Positions 1-10,006 of a DNA stretch of 64,000 bases are shown here, in pieces. The notes under the pieces were generated by a model. That model was not told the DNA's origin and ran no database searches. It was given only the letters and a program-made list of their open reading frames with translations. This stretch comes from Bullera alba (Eukaryota > Basidiomycota > Tremellomycetes > Tremellales > Bulleraceae), in contig BCIX01000001.1 in assembly GCA_001600095.1 (NCBI GenBank), positions 62,001 to 126,000 of the forward strand. The letters are read 5' to 3'. Within the stretch, counting starts at the first letter, position 1, and each line of letters starts with the position of its first letter. Made by a program: the position numbers and the translations under genes.

Positions 1-281
1 ACGTGGCAGTGACCGTCAAGGCCTGGACTATACTCTGTAACTCTGTCACCGAGTACTGCTATGCTCTACTATGATACTGCATGTGTGCAAGCTGCTATGA
101 AACAGCAAAGAGCTGGATTTGAGATGTACTTCGACTGCACAAGATCATGAATGGACTCGTCGGAGACGGCGGCAGATGACAACTCCATGATCAGTTGAAG
201 CGCTACTTCCAGTCCAGTCCCACTGTCGCGCCGTACATCCTACCCAGTGGACGGCAGTCGCTCTCCCGCACAGTAACTGAG

Positions 282-1467
282 TCACCGCCAACCCACCCAG
301 CCGACCCAGCGCGGCTTCTGCCCGTCCCAGAGACCCATCGCGTCGTCGGAGAGGCGGACTATGGTCCACTGTCCTCCCGGGTCATTCAGCCATGTATCCA
401 AGAAGAGAGTGAGCTACGCCACTATCAGCATCTCATCTACTTTAGGTGGATGCAGTTGACGATCTACTCACCACGTCACTGCTCCTCAGCTCGACCACGA
501 CCAAGACCACGGTGGTGGGCGAGGTATACCGCGCCAGAGTGTCGACGAGCGGTTGAACCAGGCTTTCATTGTATATGCAGTCGACGGCCAGAATCAAGTC
601 GTACTCTTCACGGACGCTGGCTTTATCGCCAGCTCGTGCTCTCTCGGCTGAGATTGACATCCAGTCGACTTCCTCCACAAGTACATTGGCCAGTGTCGCC
701 GGGGGATCCGGGCGTTTCCCTTTACCGCCCTTGTCGGACTGGGCGTTGAGCGCGAGGTTCCGCTGAATGAGCTTGAGATTCTCGAACCGGTCGCTGACGG
801 TGTACGAGGCGCACAGGGGAGCAAGCAAGATCGATAGTAAACCAGTACCGGCCCCCAACTCCAATATCCTAGCCTTTGAGAGCGCCGACTTGTCAAGAAG
901 TGAAGGCGTGGTGGGTGAGGGGAAGTGATACTGCCTCAAGATATGTTTGGCAAGGAACAAACTAGTCCAGAATCATATCAGCTCGTGATGCCGTGCGGAA
1001 ATTTGTAGAAGGACCCACCTGCTGCGCCAGAGGACACTGCCCGTATCCCCTCCAGCGGCTTTGAGCAAATTGAGATCCTGCTGCAACTGGGCTACCACCC
1101 TCATTTCCTGCTCGGCCTTGCCTCTGGCCACTCTCTTTCCAGACCTGCCACCGCCCACTCCCTTGTTGAATCTACTGCCCGTCCCAGCCGGATCACCACT
1201 GACATCTGCCGGAGCTGAAGTGAGGATGAATTCAAACTCGAGTAACGATTTGTTCGAATCAAGAAATCCAAGTCCGCCGCCTAGATCCTGATTTCCCCCG
1301 CCATTGTCCTCTTTGGAAGTCGTGGCGAGGGACATGTAGAGCTCCATGATCTCCTCGTCGGCATCGTGAACGACGTGTGACGTGTGAGGGAAGTTGATCA
1401 GGTCATTGGGGCAAACCTCAGCGAAGACACCATCGTCGAAATCGGCGGATGGATCGCTGGGGTCCAT
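282..1467 (-). CDS. METTL21/Rkm5-like protein-lysine methyltransferase
   Basis: Predicted SAM-dependent protein methyltransferase of the METTL21 (yeast Rkm5) family, 356 aa. Exons on the minus strand are 1019-1467, 472-961 and 282-413; the frame closes exactly. The SAM motif I (ILELGAGTGLLSILL) lies near residues 182-196 and the family DxxY motif appears as DCIY in 'LAVDCIYNESLV'. A conserved 'GSVLWRSS' stretch precedes the fold and is assembled across intron 1. The N-terminal 150 residues are mostly specific to this protein. I start at the first in-frame ATG (MDPSDPS); the open frame continues upstream to 1629 but without another ATG. Family members methylate ribosomal or chaperone lysines; the exact substrate cannot be read from sequence. 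Confidence 0.85.
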
Positions 1468-2093
1468 GTGTCCAGCGAGATGAGTCTGGTGAGACGGCTG
1501 GGCAATCCAAACTCGTCCTATGAGCTGACTCCAAGACGTGGCTTTGCGATGCGAGGCATACTTGACTCGAAAGAGTAGTTCGAGTGATTGTAGAGTTGAA
1601 AGTGAAGAAGAGGAAATACAGAAATGCAATCCAACTCTTTCGTTTGGCTCATCGCGAAGATGGGATTCTCAACTCATACCGACGGAATTTGCTTCGTTAA
1701 TGACCAACACCAGCTAGCTCCGACCCCAGGCTCCAGCCGTCAGTGTCACATGTGAGCATATTCTTCCTGTACTGGGAGTCAGCTCTGCCTGACTGTTTCG
1801 AGACCATACCTCGAATCGAAACTGACGGAACCCACCTCGCACAATGCACATCGGACTTGGTGCTATATCGCTGCTAGCTTAGCTGGTCAGATTGCATCTT
1901 TGACAGCAGACCAGTCAGCCTGTATTGGTGGTTGTAGATTCCTGACTTCTGTTACCGAACGCAATAGAATACATCCTGATTTCTGACAACGCTATACACC
2001 TCGAGGGAAACCCTACACTACAGAACTGCCAACCTTGGCACCTTTTCGGATCTTTTCGCAGCTGCTTCGCTTCCAACAGCCTCCGCTGACGAT
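1468..2093. other. Intergenic, upstream of methyltransferase
   Basis: Spacer of 626 bp between the methyltransferase start and the aldo-keto reductase stop, both genes reading leftward. It must hold the methyltransferase promoter and the reductase 3' end. I see no convincing ORF or RNA gene. Confidence 0.5.
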
Positions 2094-3208
2094 TTATGAC
2101 AGAGCTCGCAGTCCAGCGAACGCAACGAGACCAAACACCGCGGTCCACTTTGCCACGACCATCAGGTTCTCCTTTCTGACCTTGTTAGCCTCGCCCTTGG
2201 CTCCCGCCTTGTCGATCTCCTTGACCTCGTCGTCGGAGAGCTCAATGTCCCCTACGGCGAGATAGTTCTCCAGCCTCTCCTTCTTGGAAGACGTCGTCAC
2301 GATGATGGCCCTGTTGAGGTCACTATCAGCACGTGGATTCACGGAGATTGGAAAGGCGGGAAAGACGCCGACACTCACTTCTTTGCCTTGACCCACGCAA
2401 GGAGGATTTGCTCTGGTTTGACGCCGTGCGCCTTGGCGATCTTCTCCAGGGGCTTGTCGACGGGCCCACCGGGTTGACTGGTCAATGGGATCAAGGCGGA
2501 GTATGCCTCTGCGACAATGTTTTGCTTTTCGAGAAACTTGAGCAAGGGGGTGGTAGAGGCAATCACGTATGGCTGCAGCATGATCTGGTTGACGACGGGC
2601 TTGATAGTTGCCGCAGCGAGTAGGATCGTCAATTCGGCAATACCAAAGCTGACGGGTCGTCAGCCCCTCTACAAAGCTAATAGATCGCAACAGGGCTGGC
2701 TTACTTGGAGACACCGATCGACTTTACTTTCCCCTCCTTGTGCAGTTTCTCCATCTTCTTCCAAGCGCCCACAATGTCCCCACCCGTGACTCGCGGATGG
2801 TGGATGAGGTAGAGATCGAGGTATTCCACGCCCAACTTTTCCAACGACTCGTTACACGACTGTTCGGCATCTTTCCCATCCACACCACTCCACTTGGTCG
2901 TCAACCAAAAGTCCTTTCTGGCCAGTCCGCTCTCTTTGATAGCTTGGCCGACCTGCTCTTCGTTCCTGTACACTGTGTCCAAGGTTAGTCACTGTCTTGT
3001 CCCCTTTGCCTCCTCGAGGCAGAGGACTCGAGGCAGGGCACACGGCGGGAGGTATGGACGTACCCTGGGCAGTATCGAGGTGGTCGAATCCCACATCGAA
3101 AGCCTGGTCGACTTGTCCGGTAGTCACCTCCTGAGGGATTTTCCAAGTGCCAAACCCGATCTGAGGGATCTTCCTCCCGTCATTCAAGGTGATACTGTGG
3201 AAGGGCAT
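2094..3208 (-). CDS. Aldo-keto reductase with C-terminal hydrophobic tail
   Basis: NADPH-dependent aldo-keto reductase of the AKR3-like fungal group, 299 aa. Exons are 3064-3208, 2705-2972, 2379-2648 and 2094-2310. The catalytic tetrad is visible: D45 and Y50 (LDTAQVY, assembled across intron 1), K75 (LTTKWSG) and H106 (LIHHP). The cofactor motif 'SIGVSNFGI' is built across intron 2, and 'VTTSSKKERL' is the C-terminal nucleotide-binding strand. The last ~20 residues (MVVAKWTAVFGLVAFAGLRAL) form a hydrophobic segment directly before the stop. This is unusual for the soluble family and suggests a tail anchor. The start is the first ATG (MPFHSITLNDG), matching the family N-terminus. The substrate is unknown; yeast relatives reduce alpha-keto compounds and aldehydes. 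Confidence 0.9.
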
Positions 3209-3792
3209 GCTGAATAGCTGTAGTTCTGGGATACAGATCGAGAGGCAGGTGATCAACAGTGGAAGACGAACAACAGGATGCGATTCCTCTCAGCGCATCT
3301 CACGATCGTATCTCTTCACCTGGACATCGCACATCGCATGGTCACGAGGATCGATGACGAACAAAAGTCAACGGTTTCGGCCATATCCGGTCCGGAATTA
3401 GCTGCGTCTGGTCAACTGCGATACGAGGTGTGTGATCTGCGACGACGCTGGCGTCAGTCCGGCTGAGCTATAGCGGCTGGGTATGCACAGGGAGTTATAA
3501 GACGACTCGTATGCATGAGGTGGTACTTGTGAAGTTGTACATCCAGTCGAGCGTCCTCGGCGTGTCAATATGGTCGTGAAGCGTGGCATGGTGTCATGGC
3601 GGCTTTGGCCGCTGGGATCGTGAGTGGTCGTACGCGTGGCAGGATCATGGTGGGCGTGATGCGTGAATGGCAGAGACTTTGTGTGTTGTTTGACGGGGAC
3701 GGATAGTCGGTTCGACGTATCGAGATGACACTTCTTAGGCACTGTGTTGAAGGACTGTTTCTTCGGCGACACAAGTCGAGTTTCGAGCTGTA
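3209..3792. other. Intergenic, promoter side of aldo-keto reductase
   Basis: Spacer of 584 bp upstream of the aldo-keto reductase and downstream of the RNase III stop. A minus-strand open frame crosses it but overlaps the RNase III end in another frame, has no family signature and is treated as chance. Confidence 0.45.
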
Positions 3793-5628
3793 TCATCCGC
3801 TGGATACCGATGTCGACGGCTCGTCCACAATCTCGAAATCCTCGGTTGAGATATGCGAATGATCATCGTCCACCGACTCGGAGTCGACCAGCTCTGTACC
3901 TTCCGTTGGTGCGATTCTCTTCCTGGGCGGTGATATGGCGACAATGTCGCTATACCCCTCAGAGGAGTACCCTTCGCGATCGCTCAAGTCGTCGAATTCG
4001 AGTATCTCTGCGTCGACCGCTAAGCATGAGGGGGGTGAGTCCCGGGAAAAGCTGGTATACTGCCATTTGGACGACTCACGGATTTGGGGTGGTCCTGCCA
4101 TTGCCCGTGCGGCCAGTCGACGGGTTTTCAGATCTCGAATATCGGCACGATTCATTGCTCTAGCGACGGCAAGGCGCTCATCGGCCACTAATAAGACAAT
4201 TAGTCAAACGCTCTCATCGAGCTCTCCTCTTCCACCGATATGGAAAGTCCAGCTGGACGCTAAACTCACCATGACGACCCGACTTCTTCTTGAGCCCTGC
4301 GAGGATAGTCAGTGATGTAGACTGCAGCGGAGTGGGAGCCGACATACCCTTACTGCCGTGTCTCTTATCGGAGAGAACCATGCCGGATAAGTTGCCTCGT
4401 TGGATCGCCTCATTGCGGGATTTCTCCCTTGCGACAATACGCATATCCCTTCTCCAAGCGAGAATCGACTGGTTGTCTCTCCAGATTCCAGATCGATCCC
4501 GCCAATCTGGCCAATTCTCTTTACTGAACATTGTCTCCAGCCAGACTTCTATACTGTTTTCCTCTCCGCGGGTCTTTGCGTCGATCCACGCTCCGCCAAC
4601 TGGAACAACCGTACAGTCAGCGGATCTGCCAGAAAAGCAAATTTGCAATCCTTACTATACGCCTCGAAGAGATCCGCCAAGTCTTTCTGAGTTTGGAAAC
4701 GGCCCGGGGTATCCTTGTACCCGTAATGCAAGCGGTACGTCAAGGAGAGATATGCCAAAGTGTCATTCTGCGTGAGGATCGATGCCAAGTGCTATTCAAG
4801 GGCATGGATCAGCTAGGTCAATGAGTTGAACGGGGTAGCTTGGTCGTCACTCACAGACATCATACCAGCTGTGCTGACCCAAGGATCCTTGATGACCCCT
4901 CTCATTGCTCCCATGCCGAGGATCTTGTCTCCAATGAATTCCATCGGCTCGTAGCATTCCCCCTCGACATCGCGCCTCGTGTTCCCATATAGGGCATTTG
5001 CGGCGGCCTTACTTGTTCTCACCCGCTCGCGGAGTTTAGCATCGTGGATGGGGGGCAGGGGAGGGAGTGTCGAAGAGGCAAAGTAGATGATGGGCGGGTG
5101 CCAGGTGGCAGTCAAGGCGGGATCGATGAAATGGGGTTTCAGGTCGAATTCCTCGATGGACAAATGGGGGTATACGAGGTATGAAGAGGGCGAAGGTCTA
5201 CTAGGTCCTGCTATCGACGTTGTTGTGGGCTGTGGCGTTGGCAAGGTTGTAGGGGTTGACGAGCCGATCAAAGGTCGAAATGGGAGTTGAGGATCGAGGG
5301 GGATGCTGGCCTTGCTTTTGATCGCGGGGTTATAGGAGTCTACCAGGGCGGAGAGGAATGGTGTCTGAGGGTGGTACCGACTAGCAGAACCAAGAGGCTG
5401 TATACCCGAAGCGCTAGAGGGCGGGATGTAACGCAGATTCTCGGGCACGTTATGCCTAGCCGTGTCCGTGAGCAGGTATGGGATTGGGAATGGCACCGGT
5501 GTTGATGCCGGACGGACAGGCAGCCCGTGCTTTGATTGAGCATCTCCGGCCGTATCTGAAGCCTGGGGCTTTGGTGTGATCATCACCCGGAGATCATCGG
5601 CGGATGACTTGATGGTCGAGCTCACCAT
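3793..5628 (-). CDS. Stand-alone ribonuclease III domain protein
   Basis: Predicted double-strand-specific endoribonuclease, 507 aa. Exons are 4855-5628, 4656-4791, 4348-4599, 4270-4296, 4080-4187 and 3793-4019. The RNase III signature is complete: E227, E230 and D234 in 'YEPMEFIGDKIL', and D298 and E301 in 'DLADLFEAYIGGAW', the latter assembled across intron 2. These match E. coli E38, D45, D114 and E117, so it is probably catalytic. About 190 residues of Pro/Ser-rich sequence precede the domain. After it come a basic stretch and an acidic tail (EDFEIVDE), with no recognisable dsRNA-binding domain, helicase or PAZ, so it is not a Dicer. It could serve pre-rRNA/snRNA processing (Rnt1-like), mitochondrial RNA or RNAi. 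Its start faces CYB2 across a 339-bp shared promoter. Confidence 0.85.
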
Positions 5629-5967
5629 CACTCGCCTGCTCAACGCTACCAGCCTGCTGCCATGGCGTGCATCGATCAGCTGAAACAACAAGCGGCGGAG
5701 AAGGTACTCAATCTCCGCTTCTCACGTGACCGCTCCCGCCACCCAACCCCCCNCCCCCGCCGGTTTCCGGTCCGATGTTCCGGGTGGATAATGGGGCACG
5801 AACACACCGATGTCAACGAATGATCGACCGTCCTTTTCAACACAAAAGACAAAGCAGACGATCGCAACGGGAGTGTACAGTCATCAAGCAGATATAAGGG
5901 GTTGATCAATTCGTGTCTATCTCCCCCCTCGATCAGTCGAACGACCTCCAGCCAATCGATTCTAGTA
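5629..5967. promoter_or_regulatory. Divergent promoter, RNase III / CYB2
   Basis: The 339 bp between two divergent ATGs must carry both promoters. It contains a pyrimidine-rich stretch with one ambiguous base (N) at 5753 inside a poly-C run, so local sequence is uncertain. A CACGTG palindrome-like 'tcacgtgac' occurs near 5732-5740, a plausible bHLH-type site, unverified. Confidence 0.4.
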
Positions 5968-8181
5968 ATGTCCAAATTCCGATCTTTTCGAGGTGTCCTG
6001 CCTAGGTCGCTCCCAGGACCTAGCGTGCCCAGGCGGGCTGTGAGGGTGTACCACTCTCCCAGCCAGGCACAGTCATCATATCGACCCTTGATCATCTCCG
6101 CCACGGCAGTAGCTCTCGCAGGAGTGAGTCCAAACCTGGCAGAAACGAATACTATACTGACCGAAAAAGGCATTGACATATACGAACCGCCGGCTTCTTC
6201 TGGACGATCAGGCGCTGTCGACCAAAGTTAATCATCTGCCGGGAACCAAGCAGCCCAGTGGCCAGAAACTCATCAGCTTTGACGAAGTCAGCAAGCACAA
6301 CAGCAGGGATGATTGCTGGGTGATCATTGACGGAAACGTGTACGACGTCACGGACTTCCTGGAGAATCACCCCGGAGGAGAGGATATCATCATTGCCAAC
6401 GCGGGTAAAGACGCCACGTGAGTTCGAGCGTTAGGTCTGAAGTCCTTGTTGACTGTTGTAGACGCATTTTCAAACCCCTGCATCCGCCCGATGCGCTCGA
6501 TCAGCTCGAACCATCTCAACATCTCGGCCCGGTGGATCCCCTGACTGTGCCCGAACCCGAGGACAAAGGCCCAACAGAGGAGGATAAGCGGATAGAGGAA
6601 GCTAGATCCAAGATGCCCGATGCCGATGGGATGTTGTTGGTGGATGACTTTGAGGAGTGGGCATCAAAGGTTCTGAGCGGGACCGCATGGGCGTACTACA
6701 GGAGTGCAGGTGAGTCGGCGACTACAATGTTAGCACCGCTGTACACTGACCCAGTACTCCAGCCGACCGAGAGCAAAGTGAGCGATCCTGCATTCGTGTA
6801 CAACCAGGATAGTGTATTGACCCCTCTAGCGTTCGACGAAAACCTCAATGCATTCCATCGATACTCCTTCCGACCACGGATTCTGCGTAATGTCACGGAT
6901 GGATCGTTGGAAACGACGTTCATGGGTGTCAAATCGAGTCTTCCCATATTCATCAGTCCCGCGGCTATGGCGAAGCTCGGTCATCCATTGGGCGAGGTCA
7001 ATCTCACCAAAGGAGCAGGCGAGTGTGGTATCGTCCAGGGCGTGAGTTTCGCCGGCGCAATCACTCTGCTGCATACTGACGTTGCTCATCGATAGATCTC
7101 TATCAATGCCAGCTGCAGTCTGGACGAGATCATGGCCGCTAGGAAAGAGGGTCAAAAGGTCATGTTCCAGGTACGTCCTACGACGCAGACATAACGTCCA
7201 GATGGAGACTGATTGCGTGGTCAGATATACCTGAACAAAGATCGGAAAGCCTCCGAGGCCTTGTTGAAAAAGGTCACAGACCTTGGTGCCGCAGCGGTCA
7301 TGTTCACCGTAGACGCTGCGTACCGCTCCAAGAGGACAATGGACGTCAGGGCAAAGTCGGTCGTCGAGTCGCCTATCAAGACGACGGGCAAGGAGGGCGA
7401 GTCGAAACCAAAGAAATCGAAGGCCCCACTGGGTGTCAGCGCTGCGATCTCGGGATACCAGGATACCAACTTGACATGGGATGATATCAAGTTTATCAGG
7501 GTGAGTACAGTGTCACGCTGGTGTGAGATTGGGGCTGGGTGTCAAGCTGATCTGTACAATGTAGAGTAACACCACTCTCCCTTTGATCGTGAAGGGTATA
7601 CAGTCGGTACAGGATGTTGAGCTGTGCGTGCAAGCTGGCGTGGAGGGAATCATCCTGGTAAGTGTGCTAGGAATCAACAACCCAAGACTATACTAAACTC
7701 GTCTCAGTCGAATCACGGGGGTCGTCAATGCGACGGGTGAGTTAGACGGAACAATCCATTCAGAAGTCGACTAAATCGATTATAGCGCACCTGCACCGAT
7801 AGACCTGCTATATGAAATCCGGTACAACCGCCCCGACTTGTTCGACAAAATTGAGATCATGATGGACGGCGGTGTGCGATCGGGAGCCGACGTCGTCAAG
7901 GCATTAGCCCTGGGCGCCAAAGCTGTGGGACTGGGTCGACCGTTTTTGTATGCGAATGGAACGCATGGGCAGGAGGGTGTCGAGAGGGTATGCCAGAGTG
8001 AGTCCATCTATCGCTGGAGATAGAGTGAGAACTCTATGCTAAAGTGGGGATAGTCTTGGCGGAGGAGATAACCAATACGATGCGAAACATTGGAGCGACA
8101 AAGATTGAAGAGTTGAAGCCGGAGATGGTGGGTCCGGCGGGTCCGTGGGTAGGAAGCAACAGACCCCCGTGGGCCAAGTAA
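5968..8181 (+). CDS. CYB2: L-lactate dehydrogenase (cytochrome b2), mitochondrial
   Basis: Flavocytochrome b2 oxidises L-lactate to pyruvate in the intermembrane space and passes electrons to cytochrome c. The product is 566 aa from 11 exons: 5968-6123, 6170-6417, 6462-6709, 6763-6777, 6830-7041, 7096-7170, 7225-7500, 7565-7657, 7708-7736, 7786-7997 and 8045-8181. The N-terminus is Arg-rich and followed by a hydrophobic stretch (PLIISATAVALAG), a bipartite presequence. The cytochrome b5 domain starts near residue 85 with heme ligand H119 in HPGG. The FMN-dependent alpha-hydroxyacid dehydrogenase domain carries 'SNHGGRQ' (active-site His) and 'DGGVRSGADVVKAL'. Exon 4 is only 15 nt; with it the join reads 'SAADREQTFDENLNA', as expected for the family. 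The first intron (46 nt) is the least certain. Confidence 0.95.
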
Positions 8182-8458
8182 GCCGCGCTATCAAGCAGGG
8201 TTAGGTGTCAGTGAGGACAGACAGGGGTGATGTCAGCGGGGAGATGTGTATAGCTGTCAGCTGTGTTGCCGGTACGAGTCGTATTGTGTATCATCTTGAT
8301 GTATATAACCTACTCATCCCAACTCAGCTACGGCTCATCGATTGACGTCAACGATGATTCCTCTACGCCGATTCTGAATCGTCGTCAAAGCTCTCATCGA
8401 GGTCGCGAAAGGCCTTGTGAGCTATGATGATACATTGTACTCCCTGCCAATGCGGGAT

Positions 8459-9346
8459 CTACTTCGCCGGCGCTTTTCCTGCCTGAGCCGGTGGTTCGGG
8501 AGCCATTTGAGTGAGGAAGAACAGTCCCAGACCGAGTAATGGCATCCAGTACTTCTGCAAGAATGACTTTTCCACGACTGGCTCGGCGGGCTTGCCTGTG
8601 GCTGCGTCAACCGTGGGAGGTGGGGCGAAGGAGATAGGTACGCTATTTGATGTCAGCGGTGTCACACAGCTGACAGTGTGGAAATGGAGACTCGGAAGAG
8701 AGGTAAGGAGTTTACGGAGTCGGGGAGGGAATTGACGCGGGCATTGAGAAAGGCATGCGAAGGGAAACGATTGGCATAAGATAAGTTTAGCACGGGACAC
8801 ACCTTTGTATCCGATCAGGTATGCGTAGTTCGAGTTTTGGCGGGATTGCATATAGAAGATCCTGGCCCGACTGCCAATTGGGCGGACACGACCCGTCCGA
8901 GCCCGCATAGTTGAGCTCAATCGAGGTCGGTTTGGCATCTGGCAGCGAGGAATCAAGGTGGACCACCAAGACCGCTTTCTGAGCCCATTTGGCCATACAC
9001 TACAAAGACAAACGATCACTATCAGTGCTGGCTCCCTCTAGAACCGGGGCATGAAGAAGGCTTGGTTAGCACTTACGGCTTTGGTGAATGTCGTCAACAT
9101 CCGATCATCAACGGCCAAGGCGTATTGATACCATCCGTCCTCTTGGTCAATGAGCGAGTCCTGCTTGGCCTCCATTGTGAGCTGACCATCGTGGGCAGAG
9201 GTGTATTCGACCCGGCCGTGCGGCTGGAATTGGGGTAGACTGTCTGAAGACGAGGTGGAAGGGATGAATCGATGATATGTCGAGTACGAAGCCGCCAGCG
9301 TCGTCGAAGCCGTCACGCTGAGTGCCAGTAGAGCGTTGAGGAGCAT
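8459..9346 (-). CDS. EMC10: ER membrane protein complex subunit 10
   Basis: EMC10-like subunit of the ER membrane insertase complex, 216 aa. Exons are 9077-9346, 8803-8999 and 8459-8642. An N-terminal signal peptide is evident (LLNALLALSVTASTTLA) and the lumenal beta-rich part follows. The C-terminus has the family signature 'KSFLQKYWMPLLGL' with one transmembrane helix and a short Ala/Pro tail. Another frame of exon 2 also looks protein-like, but only the frame used here joins exon 3 without a shift. The second intron is 160 nt, longer than the local norm. It is convergent with CYB2 and divergent from the alpha-galactosidase. Confidence 0.85.
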
Positions 9347-10006
9347 GGTGACGATGGCGAGACTGGCTGAGGTATACCGAGTTGCGAGACGCTGGTAGAG
9401 CTGACTAGACTCACGACGACACTTGAAGCTTGACAGAGGACAGCTTGAGCTTGATACGGCGTGGCTCTGATGCGCGCTGCTGCTGGTGGTTAAGCGCGCA
9501 TACGCTCTACCTGCTAGCGGACTCGGCTGAGATCTCCGCAGATCCCGGATAAATCACCGACCGTTTACAACTTTACTCCTGCTGCTCTCTCTACCTCTTC
9601 GCTGCCTCTTCAAGTCACCATGCACCACCCGGGACTCGGTGCATGCTCTGGGCCGACTGTGGAACGTCTCTAGGGACCATGAGCTGTTCGATACATTCCA
9701 AACTCCAGCCTTACTCACGAATCACCTTCTGTACGCTGAGCGAAATCCCGGTGCCACCACCGCGCAAGACCTCGGGCCGCGGACCGACTTCGGAAAGATG
9801 AGTGCTCATATCTCGGTCCATCCCCTGTGCCCAGAGATGCGAGGTGGTGATCGAGGCAGGGTGTAGAGCTGGATGTATAAGTGCTGCAGGTGTATGCAGG
9901 GGAATTTCTCTCTCTCCCAGTTTGTCAGAAGCGAAGCTTGTCGAGGGAACAGCGCGATAGGTCCTGCTCTGAACGAAATCGGAATCGAAATCACCACACA
10001 GACGGA
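9347..10006. promoter_or_regulatory. Divergent promoter, EMC10 / alpha-galactosidase
   Basis: Spacer of 660 bp between two divergent starts. A CT-rich tract around 9571-9615 resembles fungal core-promoter pyrimidine tracts on the alpha-galactosidase side. No convincing ORF. Confidence 0.4.

Noticed and set aside
8803..8999. Apparent frameshift in EMC10 exon 2 (a second frame reading 'NYAYLIGYK')
   Set aside because: Only the frame continuing 'NYAGSDGSCPPNW...' splices in phase to the conserved C-terminal exon; a switch would need a 22-nt intron or an indel.
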